A stretch of DNA of 36,842 nt from a virus (IMGVR_UViG_3300025276_000081:1-36842); one strand, 5' to 3'; numbered from the stretch's first letter, positions 1 through 7,260 are shown. Made by a program: numbers and translations. The notes: generated by a model not told the origin, from the sequence alone.

Positions 1-127
1 CTTTCATAATATTTTGTTTTTGTTTGTTTGTGTTATGTAAAGATAGAAACAATATTCATGTAAAAAAACTTTTATTGATTTATTTTTATTTTTTCTTTAA
101 ATAAATTTTAACTCCTATAAGTACAGC
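1..127. repeat. Terminal direct repeat, left copy (circular closure)
   Basis: Bases 1-127 are identical to 36716-36842. An exact overlap of 127 is the typical mark of a circular molecule assembled with a k-mer of 127, so the true length is 36,715 bp. The first seven bases hold the ATG and first codons of the 57-aa gene at 36549..36722, and bases 30-85 hold its promoter region. A biological terminal repeat is possible but less likely given the exact length. Confidence 0.93.
30..85 (-). promoter_or_regulatory. Class B start-associated promoter module, copy 2 (left end)
   Basis: Same DNA as 36745..36800 through the terminal overlap. Read on the minus strand it has a TATCTTTA box (+ strand TAAAGATA at 38-45), close to the Bacteroidota TAnnTTTG -7 element, then an A-rich leader with ACAAACAAAC before the ATG at 5-7. 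It drives the 57-aa gene that crosses the closure point. A second, slightly diverged copy lies at 36484..36541. Confidence 0.6.
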
Positions 128-439
128 ACATATAAAAGCTAGACCACCTATTAGTATCAATGGACTCTTATTCATCTCTGTTGGGACCGCTACGAGAACT
201 AAATAAGCTAGGGTTATAATTAACCATGTATTAACCGAGACCCCATCTAACACGCTCTGAGTAGCTTCCTTCTTTCTCAGCTTTACTATTCTACTTAGAG
301 CGTGCTGTAAGTCTTTACCAAATACTGGAATAACCTCAGTAGTATCGTCTTCGTTTAATAATGTTACTTCATATTCTGTAAACTCATTTAATTTAACATG
401 TTTACTTTTTGTCTTTACTTCTATTACTTTTGCTTTCAT
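86..439 (-). CDS. Small membrane protein with two C-terminal transmembrane helices
   Basis: A 117-aa protein I do not recognise. Residues 1-60 are hydrophilic and charged. Residues about 71-86 and 93-113 form two hydrophobic helices joined by a short turn (PTEMNKS), and the chain ends in KKK, so both ends should be cytoplasmic. It is the last gene of the primase operon (4515 down to 86). It starts 6 bp after the nuclease gene's stop, behind an AAATAAATAAAT leader that overlaps that stop. Possible roles are anchoring replication at the membrane or superinfection exclusion, but nothing in the sequence decides this. No terminator is visible before the next promoter. Confidence 0.75.
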   Translation of the reverse strand: MKAKVIEVKTKSKHVKLNEFTEYEVTLLNEDDTTEVIPVFGKDLQHALSRIVKLRKKEATQSVLDGVSVNTWLIITLAYLVLVAVPTEMNKSPLILIGGLAFICAVLIGVKIYLKKK

Positions 440-445
440 ATTTAT

Positions 446-688
446 TTATTTATTTACCCAGCTACAAAACGCCTTAAATCCTAATGCGTTTAATTCTTTA
501 ATTCTAAATGCTTGCAAAGGTTTAAGCGTGTCTGTTTTTTCTTTACACTCAATGAACAAAGGTTTTTCTCCTTTCTTTAAACAAAGAAGATCAGGTATAC
601 CGTTTTTGTTAGTCTTTATTAGATTTATCACAAAATAACCTTCTGCTTCATATTTCTTAATTGTTTTTGTTTGATGCTTTGATGCCAT
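446..688 (-). CDS. VRR-NUC domain nuclease
   Basis: 80 aa, the usual size of free-standing phage VRR-NUC proteins of the PD-(D/E)xK superfamily, which cut branched or flapped DNA. The catalytic signature is visible: G30-I-P-D33 followed by F45-I-E47-C-K49, then PLQ at 57-59, as in family members. The residues expected to bind metal are D33, E47 and K49. It lies 1 bp downstream of the SF2 helicase gene and in the same operon as the primase-helicase, so it probably processes replication or recombination intermediates, such as resolving joints before packaging. The family assignment is firm; the exact substrate is inferred. Confidence 0.88.
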   Translation of the reverse strand: MASKHQTKTIKKYEAEGYFVINLIKTNKNGIPDLLCLKKGEKPLFIECKEKTDTLKPLQAFRIKELNALGFKAFCSWVNK

Positions 689-689
689 G

Positions 690-1925
690 TTATATTATTT
701 TTTTAAAGTAACTATTCGTAAAATCTAATTTATTACTAACCCTTTCGTATATTTTTTTTTCTATTCCTCCTTTAGCAAATATAAAGTAAACATCATTTGA
801 TTTAGTTCTTTCTTTACTAGTCATTCTATCCTTACCTTGTATATAAGATAGCGCGCTAAACTCAATATTAAAATATATTAATGCGTCAGCACTTGAAAGG
901 TTAACCCCTTCTCTAGAACTTCTTGTCTGACCTAAGAAAACTAAATTATCAGACTCATTAAATTCTTCAGGTGATTCAGTAAAGTTAGTAAAAGTTTCTT
1001 TGAGCATATTAAACTCTTCTTTGAATATATAAAATATAGCTATCTTCTTACCTTTAAAGTGATCCTTTATGAAATCAGCTTTAGAAGTATCAATAATCAT
1101 ACTATTACCGCTTTCAAATTTAACAGTCCCTGAAGATAGCTGATGGATCTTCTGTTGCAGCTTAACACTTGTATCAGCTAGTATAACTTCATTCTTTCCT
1201 TCTATAACTAAATCTCTTTTTAATATCTTCACAAAATCATAAATCTTTGAGTCCATTTCAACTTCTAATATATGTTCATTAACCGTTTGATTAAACCCTG
1301 CTTCAGCTTGGGTATAACTAATAAAATACTTATCTAGTACACTCATAATCTCCCCTTTCTTTGCACCTGAATAATCATTGACTTTTGCATAACCTAAGTT
1401 TTTTATCTCTACATTAACAAAATCTTTAGCCCACTTATAAAAATTAGCATACTTATTAAACGGTGAGAACCTATCGATTAATCTAAACTGGTGAAACAAC
1501 TGAGAATAACTTTCTGGCGAAGGTGTACCCGATAAATAAATAACTTTAGTATAAGCGTTTCTGTTAGCTATAACTTTTAGGTCCTTATATCTTTTACTAG
1601 GTTTAGGATAAGTTCCTATAGAGTGAGCTTCGTCTATTATAATTATATCAAAGTCTCCTTCTATTTTATGAAGTGATTCGTAGTTTATAACTGTTATTTT
1701 ATATTCAGGGTTTAACAAAGCATAATCATTTTCAATAGATTTAATAGCTTTCTTTTTAGTAACAAATAGAACGCCTTTTGTATTAGTAAATTTATCAGCT
1801 AAAGATAAGGCTGTAAGGGTTTTACCCGTTCTTACCTCCATTGATAGGTATACCATGTTTAGATTTAACAATTTTGAATATCCCTGATCTACTATTTTAT
1901 TCTGGTATGGTCTTAATTTAATCAT
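690..1925 (-). CDS. SF2 (SNF2-like) DNA helicase
   Basis: 411 aa with a two-RecA-domain SF2 layout. Motif Q-like RPYQ lies at 5-8, Walker A MEVRTGKT at 29-36, DEAH at 98-101, motif III SGTPSPES near 132-140, and motif VI-like GKDRMTSKERTK in the C-terminal third after the motif V region GQTRSSREGVNLS. The form is compact, as in phage SNF2-like helicases that sit next to VRR-NUC genes, and that neighbour is present here. Likely role: ATP-driven unwinding or remodelling of DNA during phage replication or recombination. It starts 13 bp after the end of the 69-aa gene and is co-transcribed with the primase-helicase. Confidence 0.92.
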   Translation of the reverse strand: MIKLRPYQNKIVDQGYSKLLNLNMVYLSMEVRTGKTLTALSLADKFTNTKGVLFVTKKKAIKSIENDYALLNPEYKITVINYESLHKIEGDFDIIIIDEAHSIGTYPKPSKRYKDLKVIANRNAYTKVIYLSGTPSPESYSQLFHQFRLIDRFSPFNKYANFYKWAKDFVNVEIKNLGYAKVNDYSGAKKGEIMSVLDKYFISYTQAEAGFNQTVNEHILEVEMDSKIYDFVKILKRDLVIEGKNEVILADTSVKLQQKIHQLSSGTVKFESGNSMIIDTSKADFIKDHFKGKKIAIFYIFKEEFNMLKETFTNFTESPEEFNESDNLVFLGQTRSSREGVNLSSADALIYFNIEFSALSYIQGKDRMTSKERTKSNDVYFIFAKGGIEKKIYERVSNKLDFTNSYFKKII

Positions 1926-1938
1926 GATTTAAAAGTTT

Positions 1939-2148
1939 TTATTTAATTATCGGTTTGTATTGTCTTAACTTCTCTCTGGATATTTCAGTAATCTTATTAG
2001 TATCTAGGTTCTTAACCTCCTCAATCATATTCCATATATTACTATTATATAAATTAAAGCTACCTATTATTCTTAGTCTCTTATCAGAGTCTTGGAACGT
2101 AAATTCTTTATGCTTATTTACGCTCCCATCTTCATTAATTAATTTCAT
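1939..2148 (-). CDS. Hypothetical protein in replication operon
   Basis: A 69-aa hydrophilic protein that I do not recognise. It starts 6 bp after the primase-helicase stop and ends 13 bp before the helicase start, so it is clearly part of the operon. The N-terminal half has alternating polar and hydrophobic residues suggesting beta strands (KEFTFQ, KRLRIIGSF), followed by a helical C-terminal half. There is no signal peptide or membrane segment. Tight packing between two replication genes suggests a replication accessory role, by position only. An overlapping opposite-strand frame is AT-rich noise. Confidence 0.7.
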   Translation of the reverse strand: MKLINEDGSVNKHKEFTFQDSDKRLRIIGSFNLYNSNIWNMIEEVKNLDTNKITEISREKLRQYKPIIK

Positions 2149-2154
2149 TGCAAC

Positions 2155-4515
2155 TTAAAATTTTTCTATTGATAATTCATTTTCACCTTCCCCTTCTCCT
2201 ATTCCTACCTTAAAATGGACCAGTCCGTTATACTTAATCTCTTCAAAGTATATATTTTTATGTACACAGTAATCTCTGACCTTTCCGTTAAATGATTGAG
2301 CTGATATTTTTACTTTTGGATATAGCTTATCAAATTTATCTCTAAAAGTTTTTCTATTTAGATAACTACCGTCAAAATGATTAGACTCCATAAACTCAAT
2401 AAACTCTATTCCCATGTTATTCTTAAACTTTCTAAATTCTAGATTAACCTTATTAGACTCTACTAATCCTTCTTTTAAAAAAAACTGAACGCATCTTATC
2501 ATGAAGTTGTCAAACTTTGCCCACTCGTCATTGGACCACTCAGAAAAAAATTGATGCCCAAATTCTTGTTCAGGCGTATAATTCTCATTAAAGTGATTAG
2601 CTATTTCTACTTCAAAAACTCTTCTAGCATGAGATGCCCCTTCCCCTTGAATAGTATAATTTGTTGTAATACTAATTTTAGGTGATTCATTAAAAGGAAT
2701 TAAAAACGCATCTTGCCCTTTCTTTTCAACAGTCATACCTTCAGTAATAACACTAAACAAAGCTTCAAAATGAAAGTTTTTAGGAACATCATCCATTAAG
2801 AATATCTGAGAGTCTTTATTAACTTTTTGATACGCGAATTGGTTTCTTGCATCAAACTTTTTTCCATCCTCAATTACTACGTTTTTTATTTGCCCTATAG
2901 CTCTATGGATTAATCCCTTACCAGAACCCCCATTAGGTACGTCTTCACTTATCATTTCGTCATTAAAAATAATCGCCTTAGGTTTACTCTCATTTTGATA
3001 TGAATGCATAAGGTATCCTATAACTGATTTTAAAGTGTAGTATCTGTCTTTATTTTCACCTGACAGTCTCCAGATAAAAGTTTTAAACTCTCCGTCTGAC
3101 TCCTCATTAAGATCTATTTTTCTATCGATAACTTGATTTTTCCATACCAAACTACCCACTTCACTATAAGGAATTAATTCAATATCATTCTTAGTAGTTT
3201 TAACAGCTCCATTTTCATAATATATAAATGATGCGTCTTTAGTATCCCTATTTATCTTAATATCTTTAGTGGATAACATTGATAAATATTGTGTACTAAA
3301 ATTATTGTTAGTATTAGCCATTAACTCAAAAGCATCTATTGAACCTCTTTTTTGAAGATCTCCCAAAGTAAAGTCTTTAATTTTTGTTTCTCCGAATTGA
3401 CTAATAAAATTACTATCTATTTTAATGAATGAGTATACGTCAGAATTTTCATCCGGATAGTATTTTGATATATTGTTATTCTCTAAGTATTGTTTAAATC
3501 TATAGGTGGCTAATTTAATTGTATCCTTCTCTGTATAATACCAAAATTCCTCTAAAGATAATTTATCCTTATTTTTAGCTATTTCATTTGTTAAGGACTC
3601 CTCTTTTAAATCCGGTATTATACTTTTGATTACCTCAATAGACTTCCCAGAAATTACTAAGTTTTTAATTTGAGATACCTTCTTTTTATCCTCAAAACTT
3701 TGAGTATTATACTCAGATGTGTATCTGTAAGCCGAGTCAATTAATAACGTTATTTCAGTAGCTTTAAAGTCACTCATTTCATATCTCATCAGATATTGTT
3801 CGCATATATTTTTATCTACTCCAAACGCATTCATTTGTCTTGCGTAAGCATGTAGATTAGTATTCCTATTTGTTGAAGTCCATTTTTTCGTAAACCACTT
3901 TTCTAAACGTTCTGCTATTTCGTTTTGATCAGTTAAGGGAATGTTAACTATTTCATTATTTACTGGTATAGGTTTATTATATTTATCAGCAAATAAAACT
4001 GACTCGGTATTAAGATACATATTTTCATCATAAGATAAATAACAAGCGTTAGATATTGCTTTAGTAGCATCGTCAGTTTTAGCATATTGATCGTAATGTT
4101 TTTGTATTTCAAAATAGTAATCTTGATAATCTGAGTTATTATCTACTAAAGGCATTCTTACCAAAACCTTTAAACCGTTTCCGGAAGGACTGATAAAAGA
4201 AGCAAAAGTATATTTGTCTTTATTTATGTTTTCTATTAATGTAGGTAGATCGTCAATACCGTCAAAATCTAGGCATGCCAACCCTGAAAATTTTTTTAAA
4301 CTATTATTACCTCTAACTGAAAAGGTACCGCTAAACGTCACGTAATGCAGTTTAGATTTTAATTGGTTCCTTATTTCTTTATCTGATTCAATTCTTATAT
4401 TAGCTATAAGACTTTTATACGTTCCGTCCTTTATTGATCCTAATACCGAGTAAACGCATTTGCTACCAGTCTTAGGAGTTGTATTTTTAATGTTTTGAAA
4501 TAGTGAAACTTTCAT
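2155..4515 (-). CDS. Replicative primase-helicase (VirE_N/BT4734-like primase plus SF3/D5-type helicase)
   Basis: 786 aa. The N-terminal VirE_N/BT4734-like primase domain carries LACLDFDGIDD (acidic D83 and D85) and FISPSGNGLK at 107-116. Residues about 217-265 look like the helical PriCT-type linker. The C-terminal ATPase has Walker A NGGSGKG at 528-534, Walker B IFLMDD at 571-576, sensor-1 ISITTN at 614-619 and an ARRVFE arginine motif near 630, typical of SF3/D5-type helicases. The protein should both prime and unwind phage DNA. It is the first gene of the 4515-86 operon, driven by a class A module at 4546..4595, and lies directly beside iteron element copy 1, a classic place for an origin-specific replicase. 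Confidence 0.9.
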   Translation of the reverse strand: MKVSLFQNIKNTTPKTGSKCVYSVLGSIKDGTYKSLIANIRIESDKEIRNQLKSKLHYVTFSGTFSVRGNNSLKKFSGLACLDFDGIDDLPTLIENINKDKYTFASFISPSGNGLKVLVRMPLVDNNSDYQDYYFEIQKHYDQYAKTDDATKAISNACYLSYDENMYLNTESVLFADKYNKPIPVNNEIVNIPLTDQNEIAERLEKWFTKKWTSTNRNTNLHAYARQMNAFGVDKNICEQYLMRYEMSDFKATEITLLIDSAYRYTSEYNTQSFEDKKKVSQIKNLVISGKSIEVIKSIIPDLKEESLTNEIAKNKDKLSLEEFWYYTEKDTIKLATYRFKQYLENNNISKYYPDENSDVYSFIKIDSNFISQFGETKIKDFTLGDLQKRGSIDAFELMANTNNNFSTQYLSMLSTKDIKINRDTKDASFIYYENGAVKTTKNDIELIPYSEVGSLVWKNQVIDRKIDLNEESDGEFKTFIWRLSGENKDRYYTLKSVIGYLMHSYQNESKPKAIIFNDEMISEDVPNGGSGKGLIHRAIGQIKNVVIEDGKKFDARNQFAYQKVNKDSQIFLMDDVPKNFHFEALFSVITEGMTVEKKGQDAFLIPFNESPKISITTNYTIQGEGASHARRVFEVEIANHFNENYTPEQEFGHQFFSEWSNDEWAKFDNFMIRCVQFFLKEGLVESNKVNLEFRKFKNNMGIEFIEFMESNHFDGSYLNRKTFRDKFDKLYPKVKISAQSFNGKVRDYCVHKNIYFEEIKYNGLVHFKVGIGEGEGENELSIEKF

Positions 4516-4545
4516 GTTTTATTTATTTTTTTTGTTTGTTTGTTT

Positions 4546-4595
4546 GTATATTCAAAAGTAGTTTATTAGAATGAGACTACCTAATTTATTTTGAT
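4546..4595 (-). promoter_or_regulatory. Class A start-associated operator/promoter, copy A1
   Basis: Member of a family of eight near-identical ~50-bp modules. Minus-strand -7 box TACTTTTG (+ strand CAAAAGTA 4553-4560), 37 bp before the primase-helicase ATG. Two overlapping inverted repeats sit just upstream: GTAGT 4558-4562 with ACTAC 4576-4580, and ATTAG 4565-4569 with CTAAT 4581-4585. There is no TTG at the -33 position; TTAGG occupies it at a 21-bp spacing. That fits a promoter needing, or blocked by, a dyad-binding regulator. Confidence 0.75.
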
Positions 4596-4614
4596 CTTTT
4601 TTTAATTTATTTTT

Positions 4615-4959
4615 ACTGGCAAACTTAGTTTATTGATTATAAATACTTTACCTTATTTAGGGTAGAATTGGCAAACTTTAAAATATTTTTTGCCCCAGCC
4701 GAAAACCTTTAACAGTAAGGGATACAACGATTTTGGGGTAGAAAAGTAAACTTTTTTCTCTATTCTCCTATACACAAAAATACATTTCATATATATTTTA
4801 CGTTTTAAAAAGGCAAAATATATATGAAATTCTTTTTTTAGCATATTGCAAATACGCCTAAAAAGTTTGCCTTTTTGCCAGTACCCTATAAACACTGGGC
4901 TAATCTGGGGCAAACTTTGTTTTTCAAGTTTACCAGTTAAGCCCTTTTCTGCCCCAAAA
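4615..4959. repeat. Iteron/palindrome element, copy 1 (candidate replication origin)
   Basis: This 345-bp element fills most of the 576-bp gene-free stretch 4516-5091; the rest holds promoter A1 and a terminator. It is about 88% identical to 22999..23355, differing by one 12-bp indel. It contains six copies of a 12-mer related to TGGGGCAAACTT: 4615, 4667, 4742 and 4906 in + orientation, 4863 and 4926 in minus orientation. The outermost pair, ACTGGCAAACTT and AAGTTTACCAGT, form near-perfect inverted ends. The centre is a perfect 16-bp inverted repeat, ATTTCATATATATTTT at 4784-4799 with its complement at 4815-4830, separated by a 15-bp loop. An 86-codon frame across it has only a TTG start and diverges mainly at amino-acid-changing sites, so I read it as non-coding. 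Confidence 0.85.
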
Positions 4960-5038
4960 GTTAAAAAATATTAAAAAATAAGATTGAATAAAATTAAATA
5001 AACCTATTGAACTAAATTTACATCCTAAATAATTAGAT

Positions 5039-5069
5039 AAAAAAACCCCTATTAATTTAATAATAGAGG
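5039..5069 (-). terminator. Intrinsic terminator after the SSB-like gene
   Basis: On the minus strand CCTCTATTA pairs with TAATAGGGG (8 of 9) around the loop TTAAAT, followed by a run of seven T. It lies about 23 bp past the stop of the 222-aa gene. Terminators at 8199..8228 and 23368..23401 have the same loop and TATTA/TAATA or ATTA/TAAT stem base. Confidence 0.85.
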
Positions 5070-5091
5070 TCTTGATTTTAGTTTTATGCTT

Positions 5092-5760
5092 TTAGAACGG
5101 CATGTCTTCAGCAGATACTTCTACCGTAGCTTCTACTGTAACCTCTTTGTCATCTCTACCAAAGTAAGAATCCATGTAAGTCTGTAAAGCATTAGCCGCC
5201 TCATCAGCTACCTTATTCTCTTCTTTAGATATCGTACTACCTAAAGTAAATTCTGGAGTAGTATATTTAACAGCTCCTTTTTTACCTTCTTTAGCCGAAT
5301 TGATCTCAATCCAATTATTATCTAACAAGTGGTTATTATCATTATAAAAATCTGAATAAGCCTTAACTGCCGATCCTTTAAAAGATACATTGATTAAAGA
5401 ACCTTCTGAAGTCATTGCATATATAGATCTATTGTATACTGCTCCGGCATTCTTAGTATTCTCTTTAATGTCTTTATAAAGTCCTTCACCAATTACACCA
5501 CCTTTAAATGCTTTAACTGTTAACGGTTCTTTACCGATAGAGTAAACCTCGTTAGAATAGATACCTGACTCGCTAGCATCATTCCAACCTTTTACTGTAT
5601 GGTAATGTTCTAAAAATAGTATTTTAATAGGTAACTCTACTAATACGTTCTCACCTTTAGCTTTGTCATAATAAGCGAAAGCTTTATCATTTGACTTCCA
5701 GTTTAAATACTGAGTTACTGGTGAACTCGTTTCGTTTGTTGGGCGTTTTAATCGTGCCAT
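5092..5760 (-). CDS. Single-stranded-DNA-binding-like protein
   Basis: 222 aa. The last residues, SAEDMPF, copy the acidic SSB tip (DDDIPF-like) that recruits replication proteins, and an acidic, low-complexity linker (about 185-215) precedes it, as in SSB proteins. The N-terminal part is beta-rich and could be an OB fold, but I do not recognise a named family there. It ends an operon with DnaA domain IV-like and Sipho_Gp157 genes and stops just before a strong terminator. A TATATTTG -7 box at 5825..5832 may give it a promoter of its own, and its ~65-nt leader contains two CTGAGG motifs that could serve self-regulation. Role inferred from the tail motif and context. Confidence 0.65.
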   Translation of the reverse strand: MARLKRPTNETSSPVTQYLNWKSNDKAFAYYDKAKGENVLVELPIKILFLEHYHTVKGWNDASESGIYSNEVYSIGKEPLTVKAFKGGVIGEGLYKDIKENTKNAGAVYNRSIYAMTSEGSLINVSFKGSAVKAYSDFYNDNNHLLDNNWIEINSAKEGKKGAVKYTTPEFTLGSTISKEENKVADEAANALQTYMDSYFGRDDKEVTVEATVEVSAEDMPF

Positions 5761-5824
5761 ATTTATATATATTTTTATCTCGCCTCAGAATTATACGGCC
5801 CTCAGCATACCGCTTTATTATTTA

Positions 5825-5832
5825 CAAATATA
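5825..5832 (-). promoter_or_regulatory. Candidate -7 promoter box before the SSB-like gene
   Basis: Exact TATATTTG on the minus strand (+ strand CAAATATA), matching the Bacteroidota TAnnTTTG element, 65 bp before the start at 5760. No clear TTG -33 partner is seen. It lies in the only sizeable gap (about 108 bp) inside this operon, which supports an internal promoter. Confidence 0.45.
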
Positions 5833-5868
5833 GGTATAATTATATTAGTAATTGCATCTATTTCGTAT

Positions 5869-6360
5869 TTATTTTATTTTTAAATTGTACTGTTTAACGA
5901 TATACGCATTTTTTATTTCTTTTCCTTCTTTTAACGCTTTTTTTATTTCTACTTTATTAGCTTGCTCAGTTACCTTAATAGTCTTAAATTCCTTAGGTAA
6001 TAAGTTAACGTCTTCTACTTCTACTCTTTCAGATTTGCGAAGCCCAAAAACATTGGTCCCGATAGTAAACTCTCCGAAGGTTTCAACAGCAGACAGTAAA
6101 CTATTCTTTAATCTATCTATTAAGTTGTTATTTCTTTTCTTAAGGGCTTGTAGCCTTTTAATCTCATTATCTATGGTAGAAGTAAAAGCCTCTTTAGATA
6201 GTATCACAGAGTGATAAGCTATAGCTTTAGATTGCAATTCAGATTGGTTAATCTTTAGTTTATACTCAGTCTCAGGGGTTAACTCTCCTTCCAGTTCTTC
6301 CACTTCGTTTATTAGATCCAAGTAGTCTTGTTTAATTGAGTGTAGTGTAATTTTATTCAT
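5869..6360 (-). CDS. Sipho_Gp157 family protein
   Basis: 163 aa with the layout of the Sipho_Gp157 family: a helical coiled-coil front part (about 30-95, with NEIKRLQALKKRNNNLIDRL in the core), then FTIGTNVFGLRKSERVEVED, a P-x-EF-K-T-I-K segment, and the conserved C-terminal EIKKALKEGKEI followed by an I-x-x-YNLKIK end. Streptococcus phage members have been linked to phage resistance; in many siphoviruses the gene lies next to single-strand annealing or SSB genes, as here with the SSB-like gene downstream. The start overlaps the preceding gene by 8 bp, which suggests translational coupling. Biochemical function is unknown. Confidence 0.85.
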   Translation of the reverse strand: MNKITLHSIKQDYLDLINEVEELEGELTPETEYKLKINQSELQSKAIAYHSVILSKEAFTSTIDNEIKRLQALKKRNNNLIDRLKNSLLSAVETFGEFTIGTNVFGLRKSERVEVEDVNLLPKEFKTIKVTEQANKVEIKKALKEGKEIKNAYIVKQYNLKIK

Positions 6361-6577
6361 TGATTATATTTATTAGTTTTTGTTGTTTTAGTTTCCAGTA
6401 GTTGGAGCTATCTAATTCAATAGTTACAAAATAAATTACATTTTCTAACTCCTTTCTGGCTAACTCTTTTATTTCTTCAGAAGTATATTTGTAATATACT
6501 TTTAAGAACTCCGCTCTAGTATAATTACCAAAGTTAACTGTGTTATTCTCTACTAAACTTATTTTTTGATTATCCAT
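6353..6577 (-). CDS. Hypothetical early protein
   Basis: A 74-aa protein I do not recognise. It has a short N-terminal strand-like part and a helical stretch from about residue 33, YTSEEIKELARKELENVIYF. It overlaps both neighbours by 8 bp (DnaA domain IV-like gene upstream, Gp157 downstream), a pattern kept through the whole operon, so it is very likely translated. No membrane segments, cysteine clusters or catalytic motifs are visible. Confidence 0.7.
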   Translation of the reverse strand: MDNQKISLVENNTVNFGNYTRAEFLKVYYKYTSEEIKELARKELENVIYFVTIELDSSNYWKLKQQKLINIINE

Positions 6578-6986
6578 TTTTATATTTATTTATTATATTA
6601 TTAATTATTTCTTCGTCAATATTAGTTTCTATTCTTTTTAATTCGCTTTTAATTCTTATATTTATTTTTCTACATGTAGCCTTTACAACCTTATCCGTTT
6701 CTATCCAGTCTGAAATCTGCCGATCTGAATGTATAATAGTACCATGATCCTTACCTATAACGAAAGCTATACTCTCTAAAGTTTCCCTAGTGTACTTTCT
6801 ACTAAAATAAGCGTATAAATGTCTAGCAAAAACATGTTCTTTTTTTCTAGAGCTATAGAATAGCTTTACCTTTTCTACTGTTATATCTAGAGATTCGCAA
6901 ACGCAATTCATTATATTGTCAAGACTTATAATTCCAGCCCGAGTAGAATTTTCTTCTAGCCCACAAAATACGATAGGACTAATCAT
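6570..6986 (-). CDS. Free-standing DnaA domain IV-like DNA-binding protein
   Basis: 138 aa. Residues 23-93 match the C-terminal DNA-binding domain of DnaA (Bac_DnaA_C): an initial helix (IMNCVCESLDITVEKVKLFY), then RKKEHVFARHLYAYFSRKY, then the signature GKDHGTIIHSDRQI at 78-91, equivalent to GRDHSTVLHAVRKI in DnaA. No AAA+ domain is present, so it cannot be an initiator ATPase; it should bind double-stranded DNA only. Candidate targets in this genome are the iteron element and the class A dyads. It overlaps the genes on both sides by 8 bp. The domain call is strong; the target is inference. Confidence 0.87.
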   Translation of the reverse strand: MISPIVFCGLEENSTRAGIISLDNIMNCVCESLDITVEKVKLFYSSRKKEHVFARHLYAYFSRKYTRETLESIAFVIGKDHGTIIHSDRQISDWIETDKVVKATCRKINIRIKSELKRIETNIDEEIINNIINKYKNG

Positions 6987-7260
6987 TACAGCTTAATATT
7001 AACTCGTTAATTATATCTCTATCATTTTTATTTGCTTTCATGTAGTTACTACAACATCTTTCAAATAATTGCTGAACTGCAAAATTATTTTCTTCAGTTA
7101 AATATATATTACCTCTTATTATTCCGGTTAAAAAATGAGGCGATAAATTGTTTTCTTTAGCTGTATACTCAATATCATTTTCTTTAATGTTATACATTAT
7201 ATAAGCCGCTAATTTATTACTGATCACGTCTCCGTAATGCTTTCTTTCAAAAATTGCCAT
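6979..7260 (-). CDS. Probable helix-turn-helix early protein
   Basis: 93 aa and the first gene of the 7260-5092 operon, 30 bp downstream of the -7 box of class A module A2. Residues about 31-58 (EYTAKENNLSPHFLTGIIRG and following) look like a helix-turn-helix: a short helix, a turn around NLS, then a recognition helix. The rest is helical and polar, with a CC pair at 69-70. As a small DNA-binding protein translated first from a class A promoter it is a reasonable candidate regulator of the class A modules, including its own. HTH assignment by eye only. Confidence 0.6.
   Translation of the reverse strand: MAIFERKHYGDVISNKLAAYIMYNIKENDIEYTAKENNLSPHFLTGIIRGNIYLTEENNFAVQQLFERCCSNYMKANKNDRDIINELILSCND

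Noticed and set aside
4653-4913. An 86-codon frame in element copy 1, with a 78%-identical partner at 23049-23309
   Set aside because: Starts only with TTG, no conserved internal ATG, and most base differences change the residue; better explained as non-coding repeat DNA.
4615-4959. A small insertion sequence or MITE, suggested by inverted ends
   Set aside because: No target-site duplication is visible around either copy, and the iteron content and parallel setting after terminators argue for a functional site. Not fully excluded.
5691-6214. Plus-strand frames over the SSB-like and Gp157 genes
   Set aside because: Composition is Phe/Leu/Ser-rich antisense of recognised proteins, without start context.
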